Below, piece after piece: positions 18,314-27,199 of a stretch of 55,844 bases of DNA. The DNA comes from an uncultured Lachnospiraceae bacterium (GTDB lineage Bacteria > Bacillota > Clostridia > Lachnospirales > Lachnospiraceae). The first letter of the stretch is position 1. Each line of letters begins with the position of its first letter. The stretch covers positions 1 to 55,844 of the forward strand of contig CATBDC010000022.1 of NCBI GenBank assembly GCA_949502235.1, read 5' to 3'. Made by a program: the position numbers and the translations under genes. The notes under the pieces are model-generated. The model did not search any database. It had not been told where the DNA came from and saw only the letters and a program-made list of their open reading frames with translations.

Positions 18314-19408
18314 ATGTATGATTATTTGATTGTAGGGGCAGGGCTGTTTGGCTCGATTGTTGCATGTGAGGCACGGAAACAGGGAAAGCATTGTCTTGTT
18401 GTGGAAAAAAGGAATCATATTGGCGGAAATGTTTATACAGAGGAAATAGAAGGAATTCAGGTACACCGATATGGAGCCCATATCTTTCACACCAGTAATA
18501 AAACAGTGTGGGATTATATCAGTCAGTTTGCAGAATTTAACAGATATACCAACAGTCCGGTTGCATATTATAAGGGCAGGATATATAATCTTCCCTTTAA
18601 TATGAATACATTTAACCGGATGTGGGGAGCTGTTACACCTGAGGATGCAAAAAAAATCATAGAAAAGCAGCGCAGGGAATGTGCAGTTGACGTGCCCCGT
18701 AATCTGGAGGAGCAGGCTCTTAACCTTGTAGGCAGGGATATATATGAAAAACTTGTAAAGGGTTACACGGAAAAGCAGTGGGGATGTAAGGCTGTGGAGC
18801 TGCCGCCGGAGATTATCAGGCGTCTTCCAGTTCGGTTTACATATGATAATAATTATTTTAATGATTCTTATCAGGGAATTCCCATTGGAGGATATACGCA
18901 GATCATAGAGAAGATGCTGGAAGGAACAGAAGTTCGGTTAAATACTGATTATCTGGAACAAAGAGAGACACTTCGGAAACTGGCAGGTACAGTTATATTC
19001 ACCGGTCCTGTAGATGAATATTTTGAATACTGCCATGGGGAATTAGAGTATCGTTCTGTACGCTTTGAGACAGAGGTTTTGGATATGCAGAATTACCAGG
19101 GAAATGCAGTCGTGAACTATACAGAGTATGAAATTCCATACACGCGCATTATAGAGCATAAGCATTTTGAATATGGGAATCAGCCGAAGACAGTGATTTC
19201 CAGGGAATATCCGGTTACCTGGGAGCGTGGTTATGAGCCATATTACCCGGTAAATAATGAGAAAAATAATAAGCTTTATCAAAAATATGCACAGAGGGCA
19301 GAAAAGGAAAAGGGAGTACTATTTGAAGGCAGGCTTGGAAAATATCGTTATTATGATATGCATCATATCGTTGCAGAAGCATTAAAGTGTTCGAAAAAGA
19401 TGAAGTGA
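18314..19408 (+). CDS. glf: UDP-galactopyranose mutase
   Basis: FAD enzyme that converts UDP-galactopyranose to UDP-galactofuranose. The start MYDYLIVGAGLFGSI is the FAD-binding Rossmann motif. HRYGAHIFHTSN, FNMNTF, GYTEKQWG, RLPVRFTYDNNYF and VISREYP are mutase signatures. ATG 18314 follows AGGAG; the in-frame GTG at 18290 is unlikely. At 364 residues it is full length. Galf is absent from mammals and is used in surface glycans, so this gene suggests that a polymer of this strain contains galactofuranose. The glycosyltransferase using it is not identifiable. Confidence 0.97.
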   Translation: MYDYLIVGAGLFGSIVACEARKQGKHCLVVEKRNHIGGNVYTEEIEGIQVHRYGAHIFHTSNKTVWDYISQFAEFNRYTNSPVAYYKGRIYNLPFNMNTFNRMWGAVTPEDAKKIIEKQRRECAVDVPRNLEEQALNLVGRDIYEKLVKGYTEKQWGCKAVELPPEIIRRLPVRFTYDNNYFNDSYQGIPIGGYTQIIEKMLEGTEVRLNTDYLEQRETLRKLAGTVIFTGPVDEYFEYCHGELEYRSVRFETEVLDMQNYQGNAVVNYTEYEIPYTRIIEHKHFEYGNQPKTVISREYPVTWERGYEPYYPVNNEKNNKLYQKYAQRAEKEKGVLFEGRLGKYRYYDMHHIVAEALKCSKKMK

Positions 19409-19416
19409 GGCTGATT

Positions 19417-20724
19417 ATGGCGAAAAAAAAGCAAAAGCAGTTGAAAGCAGCACAGGCGGCGAAGGCCAGAAAAATTAAAAGGCGCAGAAGAAAGAAAAGA
19501 GTGGCAGTTTTAGTGCTGGAGGTACTTATCCTTACTATACTCGCAGGAACAGCATATGTTATGGCCAAATACGACAAATTTCAAAGGGTAGCTATTGATA
19601 AGGATGATCTTGAATTTAATGATGGAATTGCGCAGGAGGGCTATACAACAGTTGCATTATTTGGCGGTGATTCCAGAGACGGGCAGCTAGATGCTGGTAC
19701 ACATGCAGATACGATTATTATTGTGGCAATTGATAATGAATCCAAAGAGATACGGATGGCGTCAGTTTATAGAGATACTTATTTACAGCAGGCAGACGGG
19801 ACATACGATAAAGCCAACAGTGCATACTTTAACGGTGGTCCTAAGGAAGCGATTAACTTGCTGAACAAAAATCTGGATTTGGACATCGAGGATTATGTGA
19901 CAGTCGATTTCAAGGCGTTATCGGACACCATTGATCTGCTGGGAGGACTGGAGATAGAGGTGTCTGATGAAGAAGCGGCTATGCTGAATGAATATGTGGC
20001 CGAAACAGCAGCTGTAGCAGGGAAGGAAGCTCATTATTTAGAGGGAGCAGGAACATACAATATGGACGGCCCTCAGGCAGTTACCTATGCGCGTCTTCGA
20101 AAACTGGAGGGGGGAGACTATAAGCGGACGGAGAGACAGCGCCTTGTGATTCAGAAAATGTTTGAGAAGGGAGTAAAAACAGATCTTTCAACCATTAATA
20201 AGATTATAGACCAAGTCTTTCCGCAGGTTTCTACAAGCTTTACATTACCAGAGATTATAGGACTTGCGTCAGGGCTGACAAAGTATAATCTGGGAGAAAA
20301 TACAGGATTTCCTATTGAAAAAACAGATGATACACGTGCAGATGTCGGGAGCGTTGTAATTCCTGTCGGGCTAAGGGAAAATGTGCAGGAGCTTCATGAG
20401 TTTTTATATCCCAAGGAAACAGGGTATGTGGTATCAGATACTGTTGGGCATATAGCTGATGAAATTTCGTATTTTACCGGAGTCATAAGATATGATGACG
20501 GAACCGGCAGTGACAATACGGACTATAACAGCTATTCTGGCGGAGACAGCTACAGCAATGATGACTACAGTGGTTATGACTACAGCGATGATTATAGCAG
20601 TTATGACTACAGCGGATATGATTATAGCGATGATTACAGTAATGATGATTACAGCGGATATGATTATAGTGATGATTATAATAACTATGACTATGGATAT
20701 GATAATAATAACGGATACCAGTAG
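19417..20724 (+). CDS. second LytR-CpsA-Psr family protein with Tyr/Asp/Ser-rich tail
   Basis: Same order as the LCP protein at 13581: basic N-terminus, one membrane anchor (about residues 27-48), LCP domain with VALFGGDSRDG, HADTIIIVAI, MASVYRDTYL, YVTVDFKAL and KRTERQRLVIQK. The two are clearly homologous across the domain but this copy has host-like base composition. Its last ~65 residues are a repeat-rich tail of YDYSDDY / SGYDYSDDYS units, expected outside the cell. ATG 19417 follows GTGAGG. Two LCP enzymes around glf suggest separate acceptors or polymers, or a resident copy beside an acquired one. Confidence 0.92.
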   Translation: MAKKKQKQLKAAQAAKARKIKRRRRKKRVAVLVLEVLILTILAGTAYVMAKYDKFQRVAIDKDDLEFNDGIAQEGYTTVALFGGDSRDGQLDAGTHADTIIIVAIDNESKEIRMASVYRDTYLQQADGTYDKANSAYFNGGPKEAINLLNKNLDLDIEDYVTVDFKALSDTIDLLGGLEIEVSDEEAAMLNEYVAETAAVAGKEAHYLEGAGTYNMDGPQAVTYARLRKLEGGDYKRTERQRLVIQKMFEKGVKTDLSTINKIIDQVFPQVSTSFTLPEIIGLASGLTKYNLGENTGFPIEKTDDTRADVGSVVIPVGLRENVQELHEFLYPKETGYVVSDTVGHIADEISYFTGVIRYDDGTGSDNTDYNSYSGGDSYSNDDYSGYDYSDDYSSYDYSGYDYSDDYSNDDYSGYDYSDDYNNYDYGYDNNNGYQ

Positions 20725-20794
20725 AAAATCTGTCGGGTATATGGTAAAATAGGCTGGTATAAGATAATTCCAAAGAGGAAAGAGGATATAAGAC

Positions 20795-22480
20795 ATGAAA
20801 GCAGTGAAAAAGATTAATGCCGTTTTACTGGCATTAGTATTTTATGTACTATGCGTTCCGATGACAGCTTATGCGGCGGACGGCAGTATCACCTTTACAG
20901 ACCCGGAAACAGAAGTAGGGGAGATGGTAGACGTAAAGTGTGTTGTACGCTCAGATACAGGTGAGCTTGGAGATGTTGAGATAAGCCTAAGCTATGACAG
21001 TTCATCTCTTAGATTTGAGTCAGGCGAAGGAGTCAGTGAGAACGGAAGCGGCTCACTTATATATTCAGGGACAGGAGGAGCTTCAGAAGTATCCTTCACA
21101 ATGCAGTTTCAGGCTTTGGCGGAAGGAAGTACAAAGGTGTCTTTGACGGATGTGTCAGTTACGTCAGGCTATGGAGCAACCCTGTCATTTGAAGAAGGTG
21201 ATTCTACAGTATCAATCGGGCCGGGAGATCCGTCCAAGATTAAAACAGGTACTGCGGCGCCGGCGGCATCAGCAGGAGACATGCAGGTGGAAGTGAATGG
21301 TATGTCCTATACGCTGACTGATAATTTTGCAGACACAGATATTCCGTCAGGATATACAAGAACCTCTGTTACACTGGACGGTCAGGAGAGGCAGCTGGTA
21401 ACTAATGAATCCGGGACAATTTATCTTGGCTATTTGCTGGATGCGCAGAATTCCGGGGAATTTTACATCTATAATAATGAGAATGCAACCTTTTCTCCGT
21501 ATGAAGAGATTGCAATCTCAGATACTACATCCATTGTTGTATTAAGTGATACCTCCAAGGTAAAGCTTCCGGACAGCTATCAGGAAGCAAAGCTGACACT
21601 CAATGATAAGGAGTTTCCTGTGTGGCAGGATAATGAGCATGACGGGTATTATATTCTGTATGCTATGAATACCAGCGGAAAGACAGGATACTATCAGTAT
21701 GATGTGGGAGAAGGGACTTATCAGCGGGTTGAGATTTCAGCAAAAGAGGAAAAAAAGGAGGAGGATGGTTCCTTAACAGGAAAAATCCGCGGCCTTTTAG
21801 ACAAGCATCTTCAGTTGATGGTCGTTATTATGGGCTTAGGCAGCCTTGCTGTCTTTGTTCTTATTATTGTTCTTGCGGTGAAGCTGCGCAACCGGAATCT
21901 GGAGCTTGATGATCTTTATGATGAGTATGGTATTGATATGGATGATGAAGAGCCGGAAGGATCTGCGGCAAAGGATAAAAAAAGCAAATCAGCCGGGACA
22001 GCTAAGGCGGGACGCCATAAGTATCAGGATAATTTTTTTGAAGATGAGGAAGAGTTTGACGAAGACGATTTTGACGAGGACGGCTTTGATGAGGAAGATT
22101 TTGACGAAGACGATTTTGACGAAGACGGCTTTGATGAGGAAGATTTTGACGAGGACGACTTCGATGAGGATGACTTTGATGAGGATGACTTCGAGGAAGA
22201 GAAGCTTCAAAAGAAGCCATCTGTGAGAAAGCGGCCCGGCAAATCAGCTTCTGGTGGGAATGATTTTGGTGCAGATACCTCAGGCGGGTACGAGGATGAT
22301 ATCTTCTCGGACAAGAATATAAAGAAATATGATACAAAGGCAGTCCGCCGGAGCATGCGCATCAGCGAGCTGGACGATACGGACGGGCTGGGAGAGCTGA
22401 TGGAGGATCTGGCGATGGAAAGACCGGGGCATCAGGAGAAGGATGATGCGTTTAAGGTGGATATTGTTGATTTGGATTAA
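20795..22480 (+). CDS. cohesin-domain membrane protein with acidic cytoplasmic repeat tail
   Basis: A signal peptide (residues 1-28, ending MTAYAADG) is followed by a beta-rich cohesin-like domain (about 30-148: SITFTDPETEVGEMVDVKC, LSYDSSSLRFESG, SFTMQFQAL). A second beta-rich region (about 165-320) and one membrane segment (about 345-367, MVVIMGLGSLAVFVLIIVLA) come next. The C-terminal tail holds tandem acidic repeats of the type DEDDFDEDGFDEEDF encoded by 45-bp units around 22,057-22,200, and then a basic stretch. By topology the cohesin domain is outside and the acidic repeats inside. Cohesin folds bind dockerins; no dockerin is visible in the window. Function unknown. Confidence 0.8.
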   Translation: MKAVKKINAVLLALVFYVLCVPMTAYAADGSITFTDPETEVGEMVDVKCVVRSDTGELGDVEISLSYDSSSLRFESGEGVSENGSGSLIYSGTGGASEVSFTMQFQALAEGSTKVSLTDVSVTSGYGATLSFEEGDSTVSIGPGDPSKIKTGTAAPAASAGDMQVEVNGMSYTLTDNFADTDIPSGYTRTSVTLDGQERQLVTNESGTIYLGYLLDAQNSGEFYIYNNENATFSPYEEIAISDTTSIVVLSDTSKVKLPDSYQEAKLTLNDKEFPVWQDNEHDGYYILYAMNTSGKTGYYQYDVGEGTYQRVEISAKEEKKEEDGSLTGKIRGLLDKHLQLMVVIMGLGSLAVFVLIIVLAVKLRNRNLELDDLYDEYGIDMDDEEPEGSAAKDKKSKSAGTAKAGRHKYQDNFFEDEEEFDEDDFDEDGFDEEDFDEDDFDEDGFDEEDFDEDDFDEDDFDEDDFEEEKLQKKPSVRKRPGKSASGGNDFGADTSGGYEDDIFSDKNIKKYDTKAVRRSMRISELDDTDGLGELMEDLAMERPGHQEKDDAFKVDIVDLD

Positions 22481-22487
22481 TGACACG

Positions 22488-22526
22488 AGTCCGAAAAACT
22501 ATATTTATAGCTTTTCGGACTTATTT
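22488..22526 (+). terminator. intrinsic terminator after the cohesin-domain gene
   Basis: A 10-bp perfect stem (22488-22497 with 22512-22521) extends by two inner pairs past a mismatch and is followed by a T-rich run. Confidence 0.75.
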
Positions 22527-22567
22527 CAAAATTATCGGGGGCAGCCCCTGGCAGGGAGAATCATAAT

Positions 22568-23527
22568 ATGAAGTGGAATAAATTTCGATTAAAGACAACA
22601 ACCGTGGCCACGGACATTGTAAGCAGCATGCTTTATGACCTTGGCGTAGAGGGCGTGGAGATTGAGGACAGGGTGCCTCTTACAAAGGAGGACAAGGCGC
22701 AGATGTTTGTGGACATCCTGCCGGATATTCCGGAGGATGATGGATGTGCGTATCTGTCCTTTTACCTTGAGGAGGGGGAGGATTCAGAAGCCTTACTTAT
22801 AAAAGCAGAGAAAGAGCTTGAGGAAATGCGGGCATATCTGGATGTGGGCGAGTGCACCATTGAAAGATCCCAGACTGAGGATGTGGACTGGGTGAATAAC
22901 TGGAAGAAGTATTTCCATCAGTTTTATATTGATGATATTCTTGTGATTCCGTCCTGGGAAAAGGTGAAGGCAGAGGACGAGGGAAAGCTTATCATCCACA
23001 TAGACCCGGGTACGGCCTTTGGGACAGGGATGCACGAGACGACCCAGCTTTGTATCCGGGCTCTTAAGAAGTATGTGAAAAAGGGGGCCCGTGTGCTTGA
23101 TGTAGGCTGCGGAAGCGGCATCCTGGGGATGCTTGCCCTTAAGTTCGGGGCCGGGTATTCGGTGGGGACAGACCTTGACCCTTGTGCCATCGCTGCAGCT
23201 CACGAGAACATGGAGGAGAATGGAATCCCGGAGGACAGCTATGAGGTGATGATTGGCAATATTATTGATGATAAGTCCGTCCAGGACAGGGTGGGCTATG
23301 AGAAATATGATATTGTGGCGGCAAATATTCTTGCGGATGTGCTTGTACCCCTGACGCCGGTTATCATGCATCAGCTAAAGCCGGGCGGAGTGTATATAAC
23401 AAGCGGAATTATAGATGATAAGGAGGAGACCGTTGTAGAGGCCGTAAAAGCGGCGGGGCTTGAGATATTGGAGGTGAACCATCAGGGAGAATGGGTTTCT
23501 GTTACAGCGGCAAAGAGGGATGCATAG
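22568..23527 (+). CDS. prmA: ribosomal protein L11 methyltransferase
   Basis: SAM-dependent methyltransferase that methylates ribosomal protein L11. The N-terminal substrate-binding domain (about residues 1-130) precedes the Rossmann catalytic part with DPGTAFGTGMHETTQL, DVGCGSGILGMLALKFGA and AANILADVL, the PrmA-specific signature. Full length at 319 residues. The gene overlaps rsmE by 8 bases, a common Clostridia/Bacilli pair, so both are probably co-translated. Confidence 0.96.
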   Translation: MKWNKFRLKTTTVATDIVSSMLYDLGVEGVEIEDRVPLTKEDKAQMFVDILPDIPEDDGCAYLSFYLEEGEDSEALLIKAEKELEEMRAYLDVGECTIERSQTEDVDWVNNWKKYFHQFYIDDILVIPSWEKVKAEDEGKLIIHIDPGTAFGTGMHETTQLCIRALKKYVKKGARVLDVGCGSGILGMLALKFGAGYSVGTDLDPCAIAAAHENMEENGIPEDSYEVMIGNIIDDKSVQDRVGYEKYDIVAANILADVLVPLTPVIMHQLKPGGVYITSGIIDDKEETVVEAVKAAGLEILEVNHQGEWVSVTAAKRDA

Positions 23528-24263
23528 TTTTTTTGTGACTTCTTCCCAGGTGGAAGGAGATCGGATTTATATTGAGGGGACGGATGTGAATCACATGAAA
23601 AATGTTCTCCGGATGCATCCGGGAGAGCGTCTGATGGTAAGCGATGGAAACAACTGCCGTTATCTGTGTGAGATATGTGCCTATGAGACAGGTGCCAGGG
23701 CTGTGCTATCCATTCTTTCTGCAAAGGAGGATGACAGGGAGCTTCCTTCCCGGATTTATCTGTTTCAGGGGCTTCCGAAGCAGGATAAGATGGAGCTTAT
23801 TGTTCAGAAATGTGTAGAGCTGGGGGTCTATGAGATTATTCCCACAGCCATGAAGCGCTGTGTTGTAAAGCTTGACGAGAAAAAGGCACCAGCGAAGTGT
23901 AAGCGATGGCAGCAGATTGCAGAAAGCGCCGCAAAGCAGGCGGGAAGAGGGATAATTCCAAAGGTTACGGAGATCCTTTCCTATGAGGAGGCTCTTAAAA
24001 AAGCGGGAGAGCTTGATGTAGTATTGTTTCCCTATGAGCTTGCAGAGGGGATGGAAGAGACGAAAAAGGTCATTCAGGGGATAAAGCCCGGGCAGACGGT
24101 CGGGATTTTTATCGGCCCGGAGGGCGGCTTTGAAAAGGAGGAGGCCCTGCTTGCAAGAGAGGCAGGGGCCAGGGAAATTACTCTTGGGAAACGGATTCTC
24201 AGGACAGAGACAGCGGGGCTTTCAATTGTTTCTGTTCTTATGTTCCATTTAGAAGGGCAGTAA
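23520..24263 (+). CDS. rsmE: 16S rRNA m3U1498 methyltransferase
   Basis: SPOUT-class methyltransferase acting on U1498 of 16S rRNA. Visible signatures are the PUA-like N-terminus with HMKNVLRMHPGE, then GLPKQDKMELIVQKCVELG, and the knot region IGPEGGFEKEEA with LGKRILRTETAG. Normal length (247). The ATG lies inside the end of prmA. Confidence 0.96.
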   Translation: MHSFFVTSSQVEGDRIYIEGTDVNHMKNVLRMHPGERLMVSDGNNCRYLCEICAYETGARAVLSILSAKEDDRELPSRIYLFQGLPKQDKMELIVQKCVELGVYEIIPTAMKRCVVKLDEKKAPAKCKRWQQIAESAAKQAGRGIIPKVTEILSYEEALKKAGELDVVLFPYELAEGMEETKKVIQGIKPGQTVGIFIGPEGGFEKEEALLAREAGAREITLGKRILRTETAGLSIVSVLMFHLEGQ

Positions 24264-24303
24264 CATACTCTGATAATAAGAAAACGAAACAGGAAGTGAG
24301 TAT

Positions 24304-25461
24304 ATGAAGGAAGTATATCTGGATAATTCTGCCACCACCAGGGCTTACGGCTGTGTCGGTGAGCTTGTAAAAAAGGTCATGTGCGAGGATTACGGAAATC
24401 CGTCCTCCATGCACCGGAAGGGCGTAGAGGCAGAGAAGTATATAAAAGAAGCAAAAGAAACTCTGGCCAGGCTTTGGAAAGTAAAGGAAAAGGAGATTTT
24501 CTTTACATCCGGCGGAACAGAAAGTGATAATCTTGCCCTGATCGGGGCCGCGAGAGCAAATAACCGCTCCGGAAAGCATCTGATCACATCTGCCATTGAG
24601 CACCCGGCTATTATCAACACGATGCGCTATCTGGAGGAGGAAGGATACCGTGTTACATTCCTTCCCGTGGACCGTTACGGAAGGATCCGTCTGGAGGCGC
24701 TTAAGGAGGCGCTCTGTGAGGATACGATTTTAGTATCTGTCATGTATGTAAATAACGAGGTGGGTTCTGTCCAGCCGATTCAGGAGGCAGCCGGAATCGT
24801 AAAGGCTTATAATAAAAATATTCTTTTCCATGTGGATGCCGTCCAGGGCTTTGGGAAATATCGGATTTATCCTAAAAAGCTCAAGGTTGATATGTGCTCC
24901 ATCAGCGGACATAAAATCCACGGGCCTAAAGGAATCGGCGCTTTGTACATTGATGAAAGGGTGAAAATAAAACCTATCGTTTTCGGCGGAGAACAGCAGA
25001 AAAATATACGCTCCGGGACAGAAAATGTGGCGGGGATCGCAGGGCTTTCTCTTGCGGCGCGGACTATTTATGAAAATCTTGATGAAAAGGTAGAAAAAAT
25101 GCGGGGGCTTAAGCAGCATTTTATCGAGGGAGTTACAAAGATTAAAAATACCACTGTCCACGGGCTTTATGATGAAACCTCTGCTCCCCACATTATCAGC
25201 GTGGGGTTTGCGGGAATCCGAAGTGAGGTGCTTCTTCACGCCCTGGAGGAGAAAGGAATCTATGTATCATCAGGCTCTGCCTGCTCTTCAAACCATCCCC
25301 AGGTGAGCGGAGTACTCCGGGGAATCGGCGCAGGACAGGAATTCCTGGATGCAACGTTAAGGTTCAGTATGTCAGAATTTACAACGCTGGAGGAGATTGA
25401 CTATACCCTTGATACTTTATATAATATAGTACCAATGCTTCGCAAATATACCAGACGTTGA
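24304..25461 (+). CDS. cysteine desulfurase (NifS/IscS class)
   Basis: PLP enzyme that takes sulfur from cysteine as a persulfide. LDNSATTRAY at the start, TSGGTESDN, VDAVQGFGK and SISGHKIHGPKG with the PLP lysine are present. The active cysteine is in SSGSACSSNHP, and RFSMSEFTTLEEID closes the family pattern. It lies 27 bp before thiI, the usual arrangement of the desulfurase that supplies sulfur for s4U in tRNA in Firmicutes, so that partner role is inferred from context. Confidence 0.94.
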   Translation: MKEVYLDNSATTRAYGCVGELVKKVMCEDYGNPSSMHRKGVEAEKYIKEAKETLARLWKVKEKEIFFTSGGTESDNLALIGAARANNRSGKHLITSAIEHPAIINTMRYLEEEGYRVTFLPVDRYGRIRLEALKEALCEDTILVSVMYVNNEVGSVQPIQEAAGIVKAYNKNILFHVDAVQGFGKYRIYPKKLKVDMCSISGHKIHGPKGIGALYIDERVKIKPIVFGGEQQKNIRSGTENVAGIAGLSLAARTIYENLDEKVEKMRGLKQHFIEGVTKIKNTTVHGLYDETSAPHIISVGFAGIRSEVLLHALEEKGIYVSSGSACSSNHPQVSGVLRGIGAGQEFLDATLRFSMSEFTTLEEIDYTLDTLYNIVPMLRKYTRR

Positions 25462-25488
25462 TGTAAAGAAAGAAGAGGAGAAAATAAT

Positions 25489-26673
25489 ATGCGTTTTTCT
25501 ACGTTTTTATTAAAATACGGGGAAATAGGAATCAAGGGAAAGAACCGGTATTTGTTTGAGGATGCTCTCGTCCGTCAGGTGAGGAGGGCTCTTTCGGATG
25601 TGGACGGGGAATTTAAGGTGTACAAATCCCAGGCAAGAATTTATGTGGACTGCGTAGGTGAGTATGACTTTGAGGATGCAGCAGCGCATCTTAAGAGGGT
25701 GTTCGGCCTGGTGGGCATCTGCCCTGTGGTAAGGCTTACAGATACAGGCTTTGAGGGGCTAAAAAAGGATGTGGTGGCCTATATGGATGAGACATATCCC
25801 GATAAAAACCTGACCTTCAAGGTGGAGACAAGGAGGGCGAAAAAGTCTTATCCCAAAAATTCCATGGAAATAAGCCGGGATCTGGGTGAAGCGGTTCTTT
25901 ACGCGTTTCCGGAGATCCGGGTAGACGTGCACCATCCGGATGTGATGCTGAATGTGGAGGTGCGGACAGATGGAATCTACGTTTATTCCCAGGTAATTCC
26001 AGGAGCAGGCGGCATGCCCGTGGGAACAAACGGGAAGGCAATGCTTCTTTTGTCCGGAGGCATTGACAGCCCTGTGGCAGGCTATATGATCGCGAAGCGG
26101 GGCGTGGAGATTGAGGCGGTTTATTTCCATGCGCCGCCTTATACAAGCGAGCGGGCAAAGCAGAAGGTCATAGATCTGGCAAAAATCGTTTCCAGGTATG
26201 CAGGCCCCATAAAGCTTCATGTAGTGAATTTTACAGATATACAGCTCTATATTTATGACCAGTGCCCCCATGAGGAGCTGACCATTATCATGCGGCGCTA
26301 TATGATGCGTATCGCGGAGCATTTTTCACAAAAGGACGGATGCCTGGGACTGGTTACAGGTGAGAGTATCGGACAGGTGGCAAGCCAGACCATGCAGAGC
26401 CTGGCAGCGACAAATGATGTGTGCAAGGAACCGGTTTACCGGCCGCTTATCGGCTTTGACAAACGTGATATTGTAGAGCTTGCGGAGAAAATCGGTACGT
26501 TTGAGACATCTATCCAGCCCTTTGAGGACTGCTGTACTATCTTTGTGGCAAAGCATCCTGTGACGAAGCCGAATGTAGAGGTGATACGGCGTTCAGAGGA
26601 AAAGCTTTGTGAAAAAATAGAAGAGCTTGTAAAAACAGCTGTCGAAACGGCAGAGATTATAAAGGTAGGGTAA
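25489..26673 (+). CDS. thiI: tRNA 4-thiouridine synthase
   Basis: Contains a ferredoxin-like start (LLKYGEIGIKGKNR), a THUMP domain (about residues 60-165) and a PP-loop ATPase with LLLSGGIDSPVAGYM near residue 187. GLVTGESIGQVASQT and PFEDCCTIF follow, the latter in the region that handles the persulfide. At 394 residues it is the short form without the C-terminal rhodanese domain, so the persulfide must come directly from the adjacent desulfurase. AGAGGAG precedes the ATG. Confidence 0.97.
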   Translation: MRFSTFLLKYGEIGIKGKNRYLFEDALVRQVRRALSDVDGEFKVYKSQARIYVDCVGEYDFEDAAAHLKRVFGLVGICPVVRLTDTGFEGLKKDVVAYMDETYPDKNLTFKVETRRAKKSYPKNSMEISRDLGEAVLYAFPEIRVDVHHPDVMLNVEVRTDGIYVYSQVIPGAGGMPVGTNGKAMLLLSGGIDSPVAGYMIAKRGVEIEAVYFHAPPYTSERAKQKVIDLAKIVSRYAGPIKLHVVNFTDIQLYIYDQCPHEELTIIMRRYMMRIAEHFSQKDGCLGLVTGESIGQVASQTMQSLAATNDVCKEPVYRPLIGFDKRDIVELAEKIGTFETSIQPFEDCCTIFVAKHPVTKPNVEVIRRSEEKLCEKIEELVKTAVETAEIIKVG

Positions 26674-26700
26674 AATACTGCTGCGAATGGAGCAGTAATA

Positions 26701-26730
26701 AAAACGGACCCTTGTGCAGGGTCCGTTTTT
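26701..26730. terminator. bidirectional terminator between thiI and the HPr-like gene
   Basis: Perfect 12-bp stem (26701-26712 with 26718-26729) with a 5-nt loop, an A-run on the left and a T-run on the right, so it can end transcription of both convergent genes. Confidence 0.9.
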
Positions 26731-26752
26731 CACCGGATATTACTGGTTATGA

Positions 26753-26989
26753 TTAGTCAACAAGGTAATCTTTCAATGATGTAAGTACTTTATCCATATC
26801 AGCTTCGCCGGCGTGAATATTAAGTTCAATTGGTTTGGATAAATCCAGGCTGAAAATACCCATAATAGACTTTGCATCAATCACATATCTGCCGGATACA
26901 AGATCAAAATCATAATCGAATTTCGTAATTGAATTTACAAAGGATTTTACCTTATCAATTGAATTTAAAGAAATCAATACTGTTTTCAT
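26753..26989 (-). CDS. HPr-like protein lacking the catalytic histidine
   Basis: A 78-residue protein that aligns with HPr over its whole length: the central AKSIMGIFSLDL corresponds to the HPr block around Ser46 and the C-terminal GEADMDKVLTSLKDYL to the last helix. At the position of the phosphorylated His15 (GIHARPA in HPr) it reads SIDKVKS, so it cannot be phosphorylated there by Enzyme I. The equivalent of Ser46 (Ser41) is kept. This is the pattern of Crh, a regulatory HPr relative in Bacillus, but similarity to Crh specifically was not tested. AGGAGG lies before the ATG. Single gene with its own promoter. Confidence 0.8.
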   Translation of the reverse strand: MKTVLISLNSIDKVKSFVNSITKFDYDFDLVSGRYVIDAKSIMGIFSLDLSKPIELNIHAGEADMDKVLTSLKDYLVD

Positions 26990-27027
26990 AAAAACCTCCT
27001 CTTTGTTCCATTTTTTGTTATATACTT

Positions 27028-27056
27028 ATCTTAAGAGTATCCCATGGAAAAGTCAA
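27028..27056 (-). promoter_or_regulatory. promoter of the HPr-like gene
   Basis: Read on the minus strand: TTGACT (27056-27051), 17-bp spacer, TAAGAT (27033-27028), about 38 bp upstream of the start codon. It overlaps the longer open frame ahead of mtaB, which argues against that longer start. Confidence 0.65.
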
Positions 27057-27199
27057 GGAACAATTTGCCAAAGATACAAGAGGAAGTTGTACAAAATGTT
27101 GTTACTGTTTACAGGTTAATCCCTTTGCTGAAGGCAATTTTAAATGGATTTGCGAAGGATACTGTGAACGGAGTGAACAGTAAGTTGGGAGAAATGAAT

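Noticed and set aside
20434-20796. Overlapping frames on both strands at the end of the second LCP gene
   Set aside because: Low-complexity Ile/Thr/Val or His/Tyr/Ser strings produced by the Tyr/Asp/Ser repeat; no ribosome sites or family features.
21906-22337. Overlapping frames in the acidic repeat region
   Set aside because: Out-of-frame products of the 45-bp repeat; the signal-peptide-bearing frame explains the region.
27044-27199. N-terminal extension of mtaB
   Set aside because: The extra 52 residues do not match the family, overlap the promoter of the divergent HPr-like gene, and a better ribosome site precedes 27200.
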